From JAYPWI01 sp038135065 (lineage in GTDB: Bacteria; Actinomycetota; Acidimicrobiia; Acidimicrobiales; Poriferisodalaceae), in the NCBI GenBank assembly GCA_038135065.1, contig JAYPWI010000067.1:1-6820 (forward strand): 6,820 nt of DNA. The letters run 5' to 3'. The position numbers and the translations under genes were made by a program. Below the pieces are notes generated by a model that was not told the DNA's origin, ran no database searches, and saw only the letters and a list, made by a program, of their open reading frames with translations. This document shows positions 1 to 5,754 of this stretch, one piece after another; the first letter of the stretch is position 1, and every line of letters starts with the position of its first letter.

Positions 1-712
1 CAGCGGGGGAGTCGAAGCCGACGACCTTCCCCCGGTTGATGCTCACCCAGTCGCGTGCCTCGAGATAGGGCCGGAAGGTCTCGTGGATCGCCCGCTCATC
101 TGCGGCCTGCTTGGGTCGCTGCACTTCGTACAGGTGTGGGAACTCGAGCCACGCAGTCAGTGCGTCCCACAGACGGAGGGCAGCAGCACCGGTTGGCGGG
201 TCCAGCAGAACGGGGCCGAAGAGCACCTGTTCTGGATCGCCAGGGAAAAACAGGGTGGGCACACCGAAGCCGCCGTGGTCGACCACCTTGGCGTGCTCCG
301 CCTTGATCTCATCGTGGGTCGTCGTGTCGGCGATCGACTGGTCGACCAAGCCTGGGTCAGCCCCGATCGTTTCGAGGAGATGGCGGGCCACATCGGGGTG
401 GTGAGGCCGTCGGCCCTCGACATGGAGTGCCTTCCCGGCTGCTGCGTACCAGAGGTCGAGCAGGTCCATGGACTGACGCCGCAGCAGGGCTCCGATTCGC
501 ATCATCGACCAGCCGTAGCTCCACTCCCGCTCCCACGGATGGCGCTTACCGGGCTGCAGGTTGACCTCCTCCAGACTGAAGAATCGCCAGTTGACGGTCA
601 GGTCGAGTTGGTCTCGTACGTCCCGCATCCACAGGGACGTCTGGTACGCCCACGGACACATCACGTCGAAGTGAAAGTCGACTACTTGCGGGCCGTGCGG
701 CGCTGTCTCCAC
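1..712 (-). CDS. DsbA-fold thioredoxin-like protein (Rv2466c/mycothiol-dependent nitroreductase-like), 3' end outside window
   Basis: The minus-strand frame is open for 237 codons and runs off the left edge without a stop, so the C-terminus is missing only because the window ends. The GTG at 712 is the only plausible start: an in-frame TAG lies at 742-740, and a GAGGAGG Shine-Dalgarno (724-718) sits 5 nt upstream. A thioredoxin-like first strand (VDFHFDV, residues 11-17) leads into the active-site loop M-C19-P-W-A22, followed by a helical insertion (about 58-145), the cis-proline loop GVPT (150-153) and a second thioredoxin half with FGPVLL (165-170). This order matches the DsbA family with a CPWC-type active site, whose mycobacterial member Rv2466c uses mycothiol. 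Here the second cysteine is Ala22, so only a single-cysteine (monothiol) mechanism is possible. The protein is longer at the C-terminus than Rv2466c (about 207 aa). It is probably cytoplasmic, as no signal peptide is visible. It is last in the three-gene minus-strand block. The fold is a confident call; the reaction and substrate are not known. Confidence 0.86.
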   Translation of the reverse strand, partial: METAPHGPQVVDFHFDVMCPWAYQTSLWMRDVRDQLDLTVNWRFFSLEEVNLQPGKRHPWEREWSYGWSMMRIGALLRRQSMDLLDLWYAAAGKALHVEGRRPHHPDVARHLLETIGADPGLVDQSIADTTTHDEIKAEHAKVVDHGGFGVPTLFFPGDPEQVLFGPVLLDPPTGAAALRLWDALTAWLEFPHLYEVQRPKQAADERAIHETFRPYLEARDWVSINRGKVVGFDSPA

Positions 713-717
713 GTGAA

Positions 718-724
718 CCTCCTC
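718..724 (-). promoter_or_regulatory. Strong Shine-Dalgarno for the DsbA-fold gene
   Basis: GAGGAGG on the minus strand, 5 nt before the GTG at 712. It fixes that start in a frame that has no other start codon after the upstream TAG at 742-740. Confidence 0.7.
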
Positions 725-764
725 GGTCCTGGTTCGACCCTAGCCCCAGGGTCGGAACCACCGG

Positions 765-1391
765 TCACGCCTCGAGGCCGAGCTCACTCAGTCGTTCCTG
801 CTCCCACGCCGGCCTGCGGCGATTGGCGCCGGAACGGATCTCCTGCAGATGGACCCCCTCGGCCTTCCATACGTGACAGGTGTCGGTGTTCATCCTCAGG
901 CGTCGCTCCTGCTCCTCAGGGGCGATGTCGTCGTCGATGAGCGCATCAGTAGGGGAGTGGAGCTTGTGGACGCTCCAGCTCGCCTGTATGGCAACTGGCC
1001 CGAGGGCGATCAACAAGGCACCCATGTGTGAGCACCCGAGAGGACCACCGAACAATTCCTTCACCCTGCGGCTGTACCCACGTGCGACCGACAAGCCCAC
1101 CAGCTGCTGATACGTCGCCAGGATGTCCGAGCAGAGGCCATAGGGCTGCACATCCATCTCCGACTCCACCCGAACGATCTCGAAGGTCGACGGGTCCACC
1201 AACAGATCGATGGACATGTCGTGAATAGCGAGTGGCGATCCGTCCGCCAGGCACAGACCGTGTGGCTTGGTGTCGATCAAGCGGCCGCGGACCCGCATGA
1301 GCCCATCGGGCTCCGCGAACGCCTCGGTCAGATACTGGCGCGTATGGATCGGGATCGACTCGCGTTCGGGTGAAGGAGGAGCAACAGACAC
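765..1391 (-). CDS. DUF2889 domain protein
   Basis: 208 residues from a GTG start at 1391 to TGA at 767-765. Nearly the whole protein matches the DUF2889 pattern: VRGRLIDTKPH (residues 34-44), an HDM motif (57-59), a region ending in D80-VQPYGLC (80-87), the segment LVGLSVARGYSRRVKELFGG (97-116), GCSHM (119-123) and DTCHVW (170-175). The invariant-looking Cys and His residues (C120, H122, C172, H173) could bind metal or act in catalysis, but that is inference; the family has no established biochemical function that I know of. No signal peptide or membrane segment is seen. The start has no clear Shine-Dalgarno: the 21 nt just before it form a small inverted repeat. In-frame upstream codons contain no ATG or GTG before the amidohydrolase stop region, and the next internal ATG (M32) would cut into the domain, so 1391 is kept. 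It lies 56 nt after the amidohydrolase and 52 nt before the DsbA-fold gene, on the same strand. Confidence 0.86.
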   Translation of the reverse strand: MSVAPPSPERESIPIHTRQYLTEAFAEPDGLMRVRGRLIDTKPHGLCLADGSPLAIHDMSIDLLVDPSTFEIVRVESEMDVQPYGLCSDILATYQQLVGLSVARGYSRRVKELFGGPLGCSHMGALLIALGPVAIQASWSVHKLHSPTDALIDDDIAPEEQERRLRMNTDTCHVWKAEGVHLQEIRSGANRRRPAWEQERLSELGLEA

Positions 1392-1412
1392 GGTGCCCGA
1401 TTCTACGGCACC
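1392..1412 (-). repeat. Small inverted repeat over the DUF2889 translation-initiation region
   Basis: GGTGCC (1392-1397) and GGCACC (1407-1412) are perfect 6-base complements separated by 9 bases, ending directly before the GTG start at 1391. In mRNA they could fold into a hairpin occupying the place of a ribosome-binding site. No T-tract follows, so it is not a terminator. It may be chance in high-GC DNA. Confidence 0.3.
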
Positions 1413-1447
1413 CCCGATTCGGGCTGCCTGTTCGCCCTTCGGGCCGA

Positions 1448-3184
1448 TCAGCCCCGTCCGTGGCGGAGCAGACGACCTGGCGTCGCACCCGTGCAGTCGC
1501 CGTCGGTGAAGGTCTCCTCACCGTTGACGATGATGTGGTCGTAGCCCTTGGCCCTCTGGACCCGTCGCCACTCGCCGCCGGGGAGGTCGTACTCGACGTC
1601 GCCGATCCACTTGGGCAGGATCTCCAATTCCTCCATGTCGTAGACGAGGACGTCCGCTGCGAATCCCTCCCGGAGGGTGCCGCGATCACGGAAACCAGCA
1701 GCATGGGCGGCCAAGGCGGAGAGGCGATAGTGCGCCTCCTCGAGGGTGACCACACCCTCATCGCGAACAAGCCAGGTGAGGAAGTCGGTCGTGTACGCGC
1801 CGCCGGTGAAGAACTTGGTGTGCGCACCACCGTCGGACACGCCCGGAACGGCATAGGGCGATGACATCATCTCGGCCATGAACTCGGCATTCGATCCCTT
1901 GTCGGGACCGAGGAACTCGACGTTGAGGTCCCCCTGCAGGGACAGGTCGAGCATCACCTCGATGTGGTGTTTGCCTTCGGCGTCAGCGATCGCACCGACT
2001 GACTTGCCCACGTACTGCTGAAGGTCGGCCTGACGATTCACGCCCTGGATAATGAGGTCGCGTGGGTTGCCACCCACACCGGCCTGGATCACCTGGAGAC
2101 GACGGTCGGCCTCCTCGGCCTCCTCGACGAGGGCACGACGCAGTTCGGGGTCCTGCATCTTCTCGATCTTCTCGTCCTTGTCGCCCGTGGTCACCGCCCG
2201 CCATGCAGGAGAGGCGTCGTAGAGGTTCCAGTGCTCGAGGGTGAAGGCGAAGCCAGCACGGCCGGTGCCGCACTGCGCGTAGATCTGGCGTCCCGCAGCC
2301 CAGTTCTTGTCGATCCAGCGGAGCGGACGGCGGTGGACCTCCGCGTCCTTCCGGGCCGGCGCGACGACGTTGTGAAGGATCGGGCGCTGTGCCGTCTCGG
2401 CCAGCACCTCGAGGAAGGCGATGTCAGCCCGGATGTCACCGGTGCCCTGGGTGATCTGGATAAACCCCTCGTCCCGCTCGGCCAGGACCCGGGCCAGGTT
2501 CAGGATGTCCTCGTCGCACATGATGTCCGTCACCATCGGCGAGCCGTCGAAGTCGGCCTGCACCGAGTCGGGTCCGAGTCGCTGGATGGAAAATCCGCAC
2601 AGACCAGCGTCCATACCTTCGTGCAGGAGACGGGCCATCTCCTTGCGCTCGGCCTCCGAGGCGGGCTCGCCGGCCTTGGCCTTCTCGAGCCCCATGACAT
2701 AGGTCATGAGCGACGCCGTCGGCATGTACTGGATGACATTGACGCCCTTAGGCAGGCGATCGAGGCTGTCGAGATACTCGGGGATGGTCTCCCAATCCCA
2801 GTTCATACCCTGTCGCATCGACTCGTAGGGAATGGCCTCGGTACGAGTCATGGTCAGCATGGAACGGTCGCGGAACTCTGCCTTCACGGGGGCGAAGCCG
2901 AAACCACAGTTACCGAGCACGACGGATGTCACACCGTGATAGCCCGAGATGGTGCACCACGGATCCCACCGGATCTGGGCGTCGTAGTGGGTGTGGAGGT
3001 CCACGAAGCCAGGGGCGACGATCTTGCCTGATGCGTCGATCACCCGGGCGCTCGTGCCCGTTGCCCGGCCGCCGATCTGGGCGATCTTGCCGTCCTTGAT
3101 CCACACGTCGCCCTTGTAACGAGGCACCCGGGTACCGTCGACGATGGTGCCCCCGCTGATGTGGATGTCGTATTCGGTTGACAT
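1448..3184 (-). CDS. Amidohydrolase of the N-acyl-D-amino-acid deacylase (D-aminoacylase) family
   Basis: 578 residues, a typical length for the family. The ATG at 3184 is chosen because AGGGGG lies 6 nt upstream (3196-3191) and family homology begins at once with the small beta-domain (YDIHISGGTIVDGT, residues 5-18). The metal-binding strand GFVDLHTHYD (59-68) supplies the H64-x-H66 pair. GVTSVVLGNCGFGFAP (84-99) carries C93, the position of the bridging cysteine in D-aminoacylases. H271 (PILHNV) is a candidate later metal or substrate histidine, and SDGGAH (450-455) carries the catalytic aspartate D451. The C-terminal strands GFAADVLVYD (507-516) close the composite beta-domain. The segment where classical D-aminoacylases have a histidine reads FIQITQ (241-246), so Gln takes its place; Mycobacterium Rv2913c appears similar there. 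The enzyme should be cytoplasmic and hydrolyse an amide bond, possibly in an N-acyl-D-amino acid, but the true substrate is open. It heads the minus-strand block with the DUF2889 and DsbA-fold genes, and is divergent from the ATL gene. Confidence 0.93.
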   Translation of the reverse strand: MSTEYDIHISGGTIVDGTRVPRYKGDVWIKDGKIAQIGGRATGTSARVIDASGKIVAPGFVDLHTHYDAQIRWDPWCTISGYHGVTSVVLGNCGFGFAPVKAEFRDRSMLTMTRTEAIPYESMRQGMNWDWETIPEYLDSLDRLPKGVNVIQYMPTASLMTYVMGLEKAKAGEPASEAERKEMARLLHEGMDAGLCGFSIQRLGPDSVQADFDGSPMVTDIMCDEDILNLARVLAERDEGFIQITQGTGDIRADIAFLEVLAETAQRPILHNVVAPARKDAEVHRRPLRWIDKNWAAGRQIYAQCGTGRAGFAFTLEHWNLYDASPAWRAVTTGDKDEKIEKMQDPELRRALVEEAEEADRRLQVIQAGVGGNPRDLIIQGVNRQADLQQYVGKSVGAIADAEGKHHIEVMLDLSLQGDLNVEFLGPDKGSNAEFMAEMMSSPYAVPGVSDGGAHTKFFTGGAYTTDFLTWLVRDEGVVTLEEAHYRLSALAAHAAGFRDRGTLREGFAADVLVYDMEELEILPKWIGDVEYDLPGGEWRRVQRAKGYDHIIVNGEETFTDGDCTGATPGRLLRHGRG

Positions 3185-3290
3185 GGCGAACCCCCTGCGT
3201 TGCCTGCCCGGAGGCTGAACGGCCCGGCCCCCAGATCGCTTCATGGTATCCCTTAGCGATGCAGCACGCCCGGAGTCGTCGACCGAGCCA
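3185..3290. promoter_or_regulatory. Divergent intergenic region between the amidohydrolase and ATL genes
   Basis: 106 bp between two divergent start codons must hold promoters for both genes, or for one gene plus the leader of the other. I see no convincing sigma70-type -35/-10 pair on either strand and no strong dyad. If the ATL gene starts at the upstream ATG (3243), the region shrinks to 58 bp. Confidence 0.4.
3191..3196 (-). promoter_or_regulatory. Shine-Dalgarno deciding the amidohydrolase start
   Basis: AGGGGG on the minus strand, 6 nt before the ATG at 3184. It argues against the much longer open frame reaching back to 3370, which would overlap the divergent ATL gene. Confidence 0.7.
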
Positions 3291-3575
3291 ATGAGTACCC
3301 CTCGACCCAGTGACTTCGACCTGGCCGTTGGGTCGGTCCTGTCCCAATTGCCTCGCGGTGAGATCGTCACCTATGGAGAGGTCGCCGAAGAGGCCGGCTA
3401 CCCCGGGAGGGCTCGAGCCGTCGGCCGTTTTCTCAGGACCACGAGCGGGTATCCGTGGTGGCGGGTGGTGACCTCGACAGGCCGACTGGTACCGGGGAAC
3501 GAGCGCCGCCAGCGGGAGCTTCTCGCTGCCGAGGGCGTCGCCACCGACGAGCGCCGGGTGATCATGCCTCGGTGA
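3291..3575 (+). CDS. Alkyltransferase-like (ATL) protein, MGMT-family DNA-lesion recognition
   Basis: 94 residues covering just the C-terminal DNA-binding domain of O6-alkylguanine-DNA alkyltransferases. ATL proteins bind O6-alkylguanine in DNA, flip the base out and pass the lesion to nucleotide excision repair; they cannot transfer the alkyl group. Seen here: FDLAVGSVL (residues 9-17), the helix-turn-helix start VTYGEVA (26-32) with the base-flipping Tyr28, the arginine finger in ARAVG (R42), and P55-W56-W57-R58 where active MGMT has PCHR. The acceptor Cys is Trp, as in known ATLs (usually PWHR), and the His is also Trp. VPGNERRQRELLAAEGV (67-83) matches the family C-terminus. Start choice is uncertain: neither ATG 3291 nor the in-frame ATG 3243 (16 residues longer) has a good Shine-Dalgarno, and 3291 is preferred because the extra residues do not resemble the family. 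The gene stands alone, ending 9 nt before the stop of the convergent PLP enzyme. Confidence 0.92.
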   Translation: MSTPRPSDFDLAVGSVLSQLPRGEIVTYGEVAEEAGYPGRARAVGRFLRTTSGYPWWRVVTSTGRLVPGNERRQRELLAAEGVATDERRVIMPR

Positions 3576-3584
3576 GGTTGCGGT

Positions 3585-4772
3585 TCAATCCTGTTCGGCG
3601 AAGGCGCTGGCAGCAGCCTGCGTGAGGTCGTCCCAGATGTCCTCGACGTGCTCGCAGCCCACACTCATGCGGATGAGGGTGGGTGGGAGATGCTCCTGAC
3701 CAGGGAGACCGGCTCGCCGTTCGACCGTTGATTCCACGCCACCGAGACTGGTGGCCACCGTCACGAGACGCAGCGCACCGAGGAAGCGATCCGCATCCTC
3801 GGCCGACCCCACCGTGTCGAAGGAGAGCAGCGCTCCGGGACCGGTGAGCTGACGTTGTGCTGCTGCGTAGGTCGGGTGATCTGTCCGCCCGGGGTAGCGG
3901 ATGGTGCGCACCCAGGATGCCGCAGCCAGACGGTCGGCCAGGACCCGAGCCGAGGCCTGACCCCGTTCGAGTCGAAGGGCGAGGGTCCGAGCACCGCGTG
4001 TTGCGAGAAAGGATTCGAGCGCTCCGGGAACAGAACCCGCCAGGGATCGATGCCTCCGGATCCTGGTCGCGAGATCGCTGTCCTGGACCACCACGAGTCC
4101 CGCCAGAAGATCGCTGTGACCCCCGATGAACTTGGTTGCCGAATGGACCACAAGATCGGCCCCCAGCTCCAGTGGCTGCTGCGCCAGTGGTGTTGCGAAC
4201 GTGTTGTCGACTGCGACCAAGGCCCGTGGCTCTGCTCCCCGAACGCACAGCAGGTCGAGGTCGAGGACCTCGAGGAGCGGGTTGGTAGGGGACTCCAACC
4301 ACACCAGAGCGCAGCGCTCCAGCGCAGCGGCCCATTGCGCCGTGTCGCGCGCAGCGATCGCCGACGAACGCCATCGTCCGGCTGCGACACCAGCGGCCAC
4401 GGCCTGGGTAACCCCCTGGTAGCACCCCTCGGGAAGGGCGATCTCACCACCGACCGGCACCAAATCGAGCACCGCACTCACAGCAGCCATGCCGCTTGCG
4501 AAGGCCACGCCATGTCCTGACTCGAGACCGCCGACGACGATCTCGAGGGCCTCAACCGTCTCGCTGGGCTCAGAGCGTCCGTAGTAGCGGTCACCCCCGG
4601 GCCGGTAGTTCGACGCCAGCATGAGTGGCACGTTGAGAGGCTCGCCTGGGCCTGCCGGCCGCGCGCCGTGGCTCAGCCACGTGTCGGGGTGGACGGGCAA
4701 ACCGTCCCACCGGCGGGGGAGGGGTGGTGTCATTCCGAGCGACGGTACAGCGAAATTCACGCTGGGGAACAC
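3585..4772 (-). CDS. Cystathionine gamma-synthase/gamma-lyase-type PLP-dependent enzyme
   Basis: 395 residues, a normal length for the Cys/Met-metabolism PLP family, which carries out gamma-replacement or elimination on homoserine esters and cystathionine. The PLP lysine is K214 in SATKFIGGHSD (211-221); D189 in AVDNTFATPLAQ (187-198) should bind the pyridinium nitrogen; the YxR phosphate-binding motif is Y64-G-R66; FASGMAAVSA (91-100) is the cofactor-binding turn; TSLGGVES (341-348) and R368 in LIRMSVGCEHVED (366-378) bind the substrate carboxylate in relatives. The usual YSRxxNPT reads YGRSEPSE here, so the NPT part is lost. Whether it is a synthase, cystathionine gamma-lyase, O-acetylhomoserine sulfhydrylase or methionine gamma-lyase cannot be told from sequence alone. 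Start: GTG 4772 has AAGG 8 nt upstream (4784-4781); the in-frame ATG at 4733 has no Shine-Dalgarno but would still give a full domain. The gene is monocistronic in this window, divergent from the glycosyltransferase gene. Confidence 0.9.
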   Translation of the reverse strand: MFPSVNFAVPSLGMTPPLPRRWDGLPVHPDTWLSHGARPAGPGEPLNVPLMLASNYRPGGDRYYGRSEPSETVEALEIVVGGLESGHGVAFASGMAAVSAVLDLVPVGGEIALPEGCYQGVTQAVAAGVAAGRWRSSAIAARDTAQWAAALERCALVWLESPTNPLLEVLDLDLLCVRGAEPRALVAVDNTFATPLAQQPLELGADLVVHSATKFIGGHSDLLAGLVVVQDSDLATRIRRHRSLAGSVPGALESFLATRGARTLALRLERGQASARVLADRLAAASWVRTIRYPGRTDHPTYAAAQRQLTGPGALLSFDTVGSAEDADRFLGALRLVTVATSLGGVESTVERRAGLPGQEHLPPTLIRMSVGCEHVEDIWDDLTQAAASAFAEQD

Positions 4773-4807
4773 GGTGGCGGCCTTGGCTACAGCGTAAGAC
4801 CGGGTCG

Positions 4808-4819
4808 CCTACTTGTAGG
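4808..4819. promoter_or_regulatory. Short dyad CCTAC-TT-GTAGG in the leader of the glycosyltransferase gene
   Basis: Perfect 5-base inverted repeat with a 2-base centre, 10 nt before the ATG at 4830. It overlaps the likely Shine-Dalgarno AGGG (4817-4820, 9 nt before the ATG), so a bound protein or weak local pairing could affect expression. It lies in the only intergenic region (4773-4829) between the PLP-enzyme and glycan genes, which should hold promoters for both directions; I see no convincing -35/-10 pair. Dyads this short also arise by chance. Confidence 0.3.
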
Positions 4820-4829
4820 GTTTCGGGCG

Positions 4830-5750
4830 ATGGTCGACCTCAGCATCATCATCGTGACCTACAACAATGAAGCGGACATCAGCGCCTGCCTCGACTCAGT
4901 CGCTGCTATCGAAGATCACGCCACCGAGATCATCGTGATCGACAACGGTTCTTCGGACCGGACCATCGAGGTGCTCCATGAGCATGCTGCGCAACCGATC
5001 GTCATCGCCGCAGGTGGCAATCGCGGCTTCGGCAGCGGTGTCAACGAGGCAGCACGACGGGCTTCGGGAACCTTTCTTCTCCTCCTGAACCCGGACGCTG
5101 TGCTGCTGCCCGGCTGTGCAGAACGACTGATCGAAGTTGCGCTCGCTGTTCCTGAAGCGACCATGCTCGGCGGCCTGACGAGGACCTCATCAGGCGTCCT
5201 CAGCGATGACGAGATCCGCAGGCTTCCCGGCATCAAGGCGTCGCTCTTGTACGCCACCGGCGCAAGTTCGTTCTTCAAGGCGATGCCGGACGGTGAGTCG
5301 CTGCCCACGCCGACCGACGTCGAAGAGGTTCCCTTCATCTCGGGGTCACTTCTGCTGATCCGGGCCGCCGATTTCAGGCAGCTCGGCGGGTTCGACGAGC
5401 GCTATTTCATGTATTCGGAGGACACGGACCTCTGCCACAGAATTCATCAGCAGGGAGGCACCATCCTGGTCGTACCCGATGCTCAGATCCGGCACGACGG
5501 TGGCGCAAGCAGTCCCGATGACGGTCGGAAGACCGCGCTCATGCTCGCAGGGCGAAGTACCTTCCTCCGTCTGCAATGGTCGGGGTGGCGACGATCGATC
5601 GGTCTTGGTTCGTTGTGGCTGGGAACCGCAGTACGGAGTCTCGCTGGTCGAGCGCACCCGCGTGGTCGACGATGGGTGACGGCATGGCGCCTCCGACGTT
5701 GGTGGTGGCCGGGCTACCAGGTGCCCTTGCGCCCATTGCCCCCGATCTGA
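4830..5750 (+). CDS. Family 2 (GT-A) glycosyltransferase, rhamnosyltransferase/WbbL-like
   Basis: 306 residues from the ATG at 4830, with AGGG 9 nt upstream. The GT-A core starts at once: LSIIIVTYNNEADISACLDS (residues 4-23), the nucleotide-binding EIIVIDNGSSD (33-43), AGGNRGFGSGVNEA (61-74) typical of the rhamnosyltransferase-like subgroup, the NPDA metal-binding motif (87-90, D89 standing in for DXD), then ISGSLLLIRAADFRQLGGFDERYFMYSEDTDLCHRI (170-205), where E197-D198 hold the catalytic-base position, and H222 in IRHDGGAS. Such enzymes move a sugar, often rhamnose from dTDP-rhamnose, onto a lipid-linked or polysaccharide acceptor at the inner face of the membrane. The C-terminal 55 residues are rich in Arg and Trp, including WWW at 291-293, fitting peripheral membrane binding; no clear transmembrane helix is present. 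Sugar donor and acceptor are unknown. It ends 4 nt from the stop of the convergent Alg13-like gene. A longer open frame back to 4668 would overlap the PLP-enzyme gene and is not used. Confidence 0.93.
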   Translation: MVDLSIIIVTYNNEADISACLDSVAAIEDHATEIIVIDNGSSDRTIEVLHEHAAQPIVIAAGGNRGFGSGVNEAARRASGTFLLLLNPDAVLLPGCAERLIEVALAVPEATMLGGLTRTSSGVLSDDEIRRLPGIKASLLYATGASSFFKAMPDGESLPTPTDVEEVPFISGSLLLIRAADFRQLGGFDERYFMYSEDTDLCHRIHQQGGTILVVPDAQIRHDGGASSPDDGRKTALMLAGRSTFLRLQWSGWRRSIGLGSLWLGTAVRSLAGRAHPRGRRWVTAWRLRRWWWPGYQVPLRPLPPI

Positions 5751-5754
5751 TCGG
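5742..5754. repeat. 13-bp dyad at the convergent gene junction
   Basis: CCGATC-T-GATCGG covers the last codons and stop (TGA, 5748-5750) of the glycosyltransferase gene and the entire 4-nt gap before the opposing stop codon at 5757-5755. As RNA it could form only a 4-bp stem (CCGA/TCGG) with a 5-nt loop and has no T-tract, so it is not a normal terminator. It could be a protein site or chance. Confidence 0.35.

Noticed and set aside
83..940. 285-codon plus-strand open frame
   Set aside because: It lies antisense to the DsbA-fold and DUF2889 genes, both of which have clear family motifs; its sequence shows no domain and has the low-complexity look of a high-GC shadow frame.
1396..1420. Direct repeat CCCGATTC at 1396-1403 (start) and 1413-1420
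   Set aside because: Two copies of 8 bases in a GC-rich gap are too short and too few to call a regulatory repeat.
1413..1447. Possible terminator between the amidohydrolase and DUF2889 genes
   Set aside because: A GGCA...TGCC pairing with a mismatch can be drawn near here, but there is no T-tract and the genes look co-transcribed.
946..1854. 302-codon minus-strand open frame
   Set aside because: It overlaps the 3' half of the DUF2889 gene and the end of the amidohydrolase gene in another frame; Ser/Arg/Pro-rich composition typical of out-of-frame reading.
2231..3031. 266-codon plus-strand open frame
   Set aside because: It is wholly antisense to the amidohydrolase gene, whose HxH, Cys and SDGGAH motifs are in the minus frame; no recognisable motif in the plus frame.
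3185..3370. N-terminal extension of the amidohydrolase frame
   Set aside because: The ATG at 3184 has a strong AGGGGG site and starts exactly where family homology begins; the extension overlaps the divergent ATL gene.
3562..4425. 287-codon minus-strand open frame overlapping the PLP-enzyme gene
   Set aside because: It is a shifted frame of the PLP-enzyme gene; all PLP motifs are in the other frame.
4668..4829. Upstream extension of the glycosyltransferase frame
   Set aside because: It would overlap the divergent PLP-enzyme gene and adds no family homology; the GT-A domain starts directly at the ATG at 4830.
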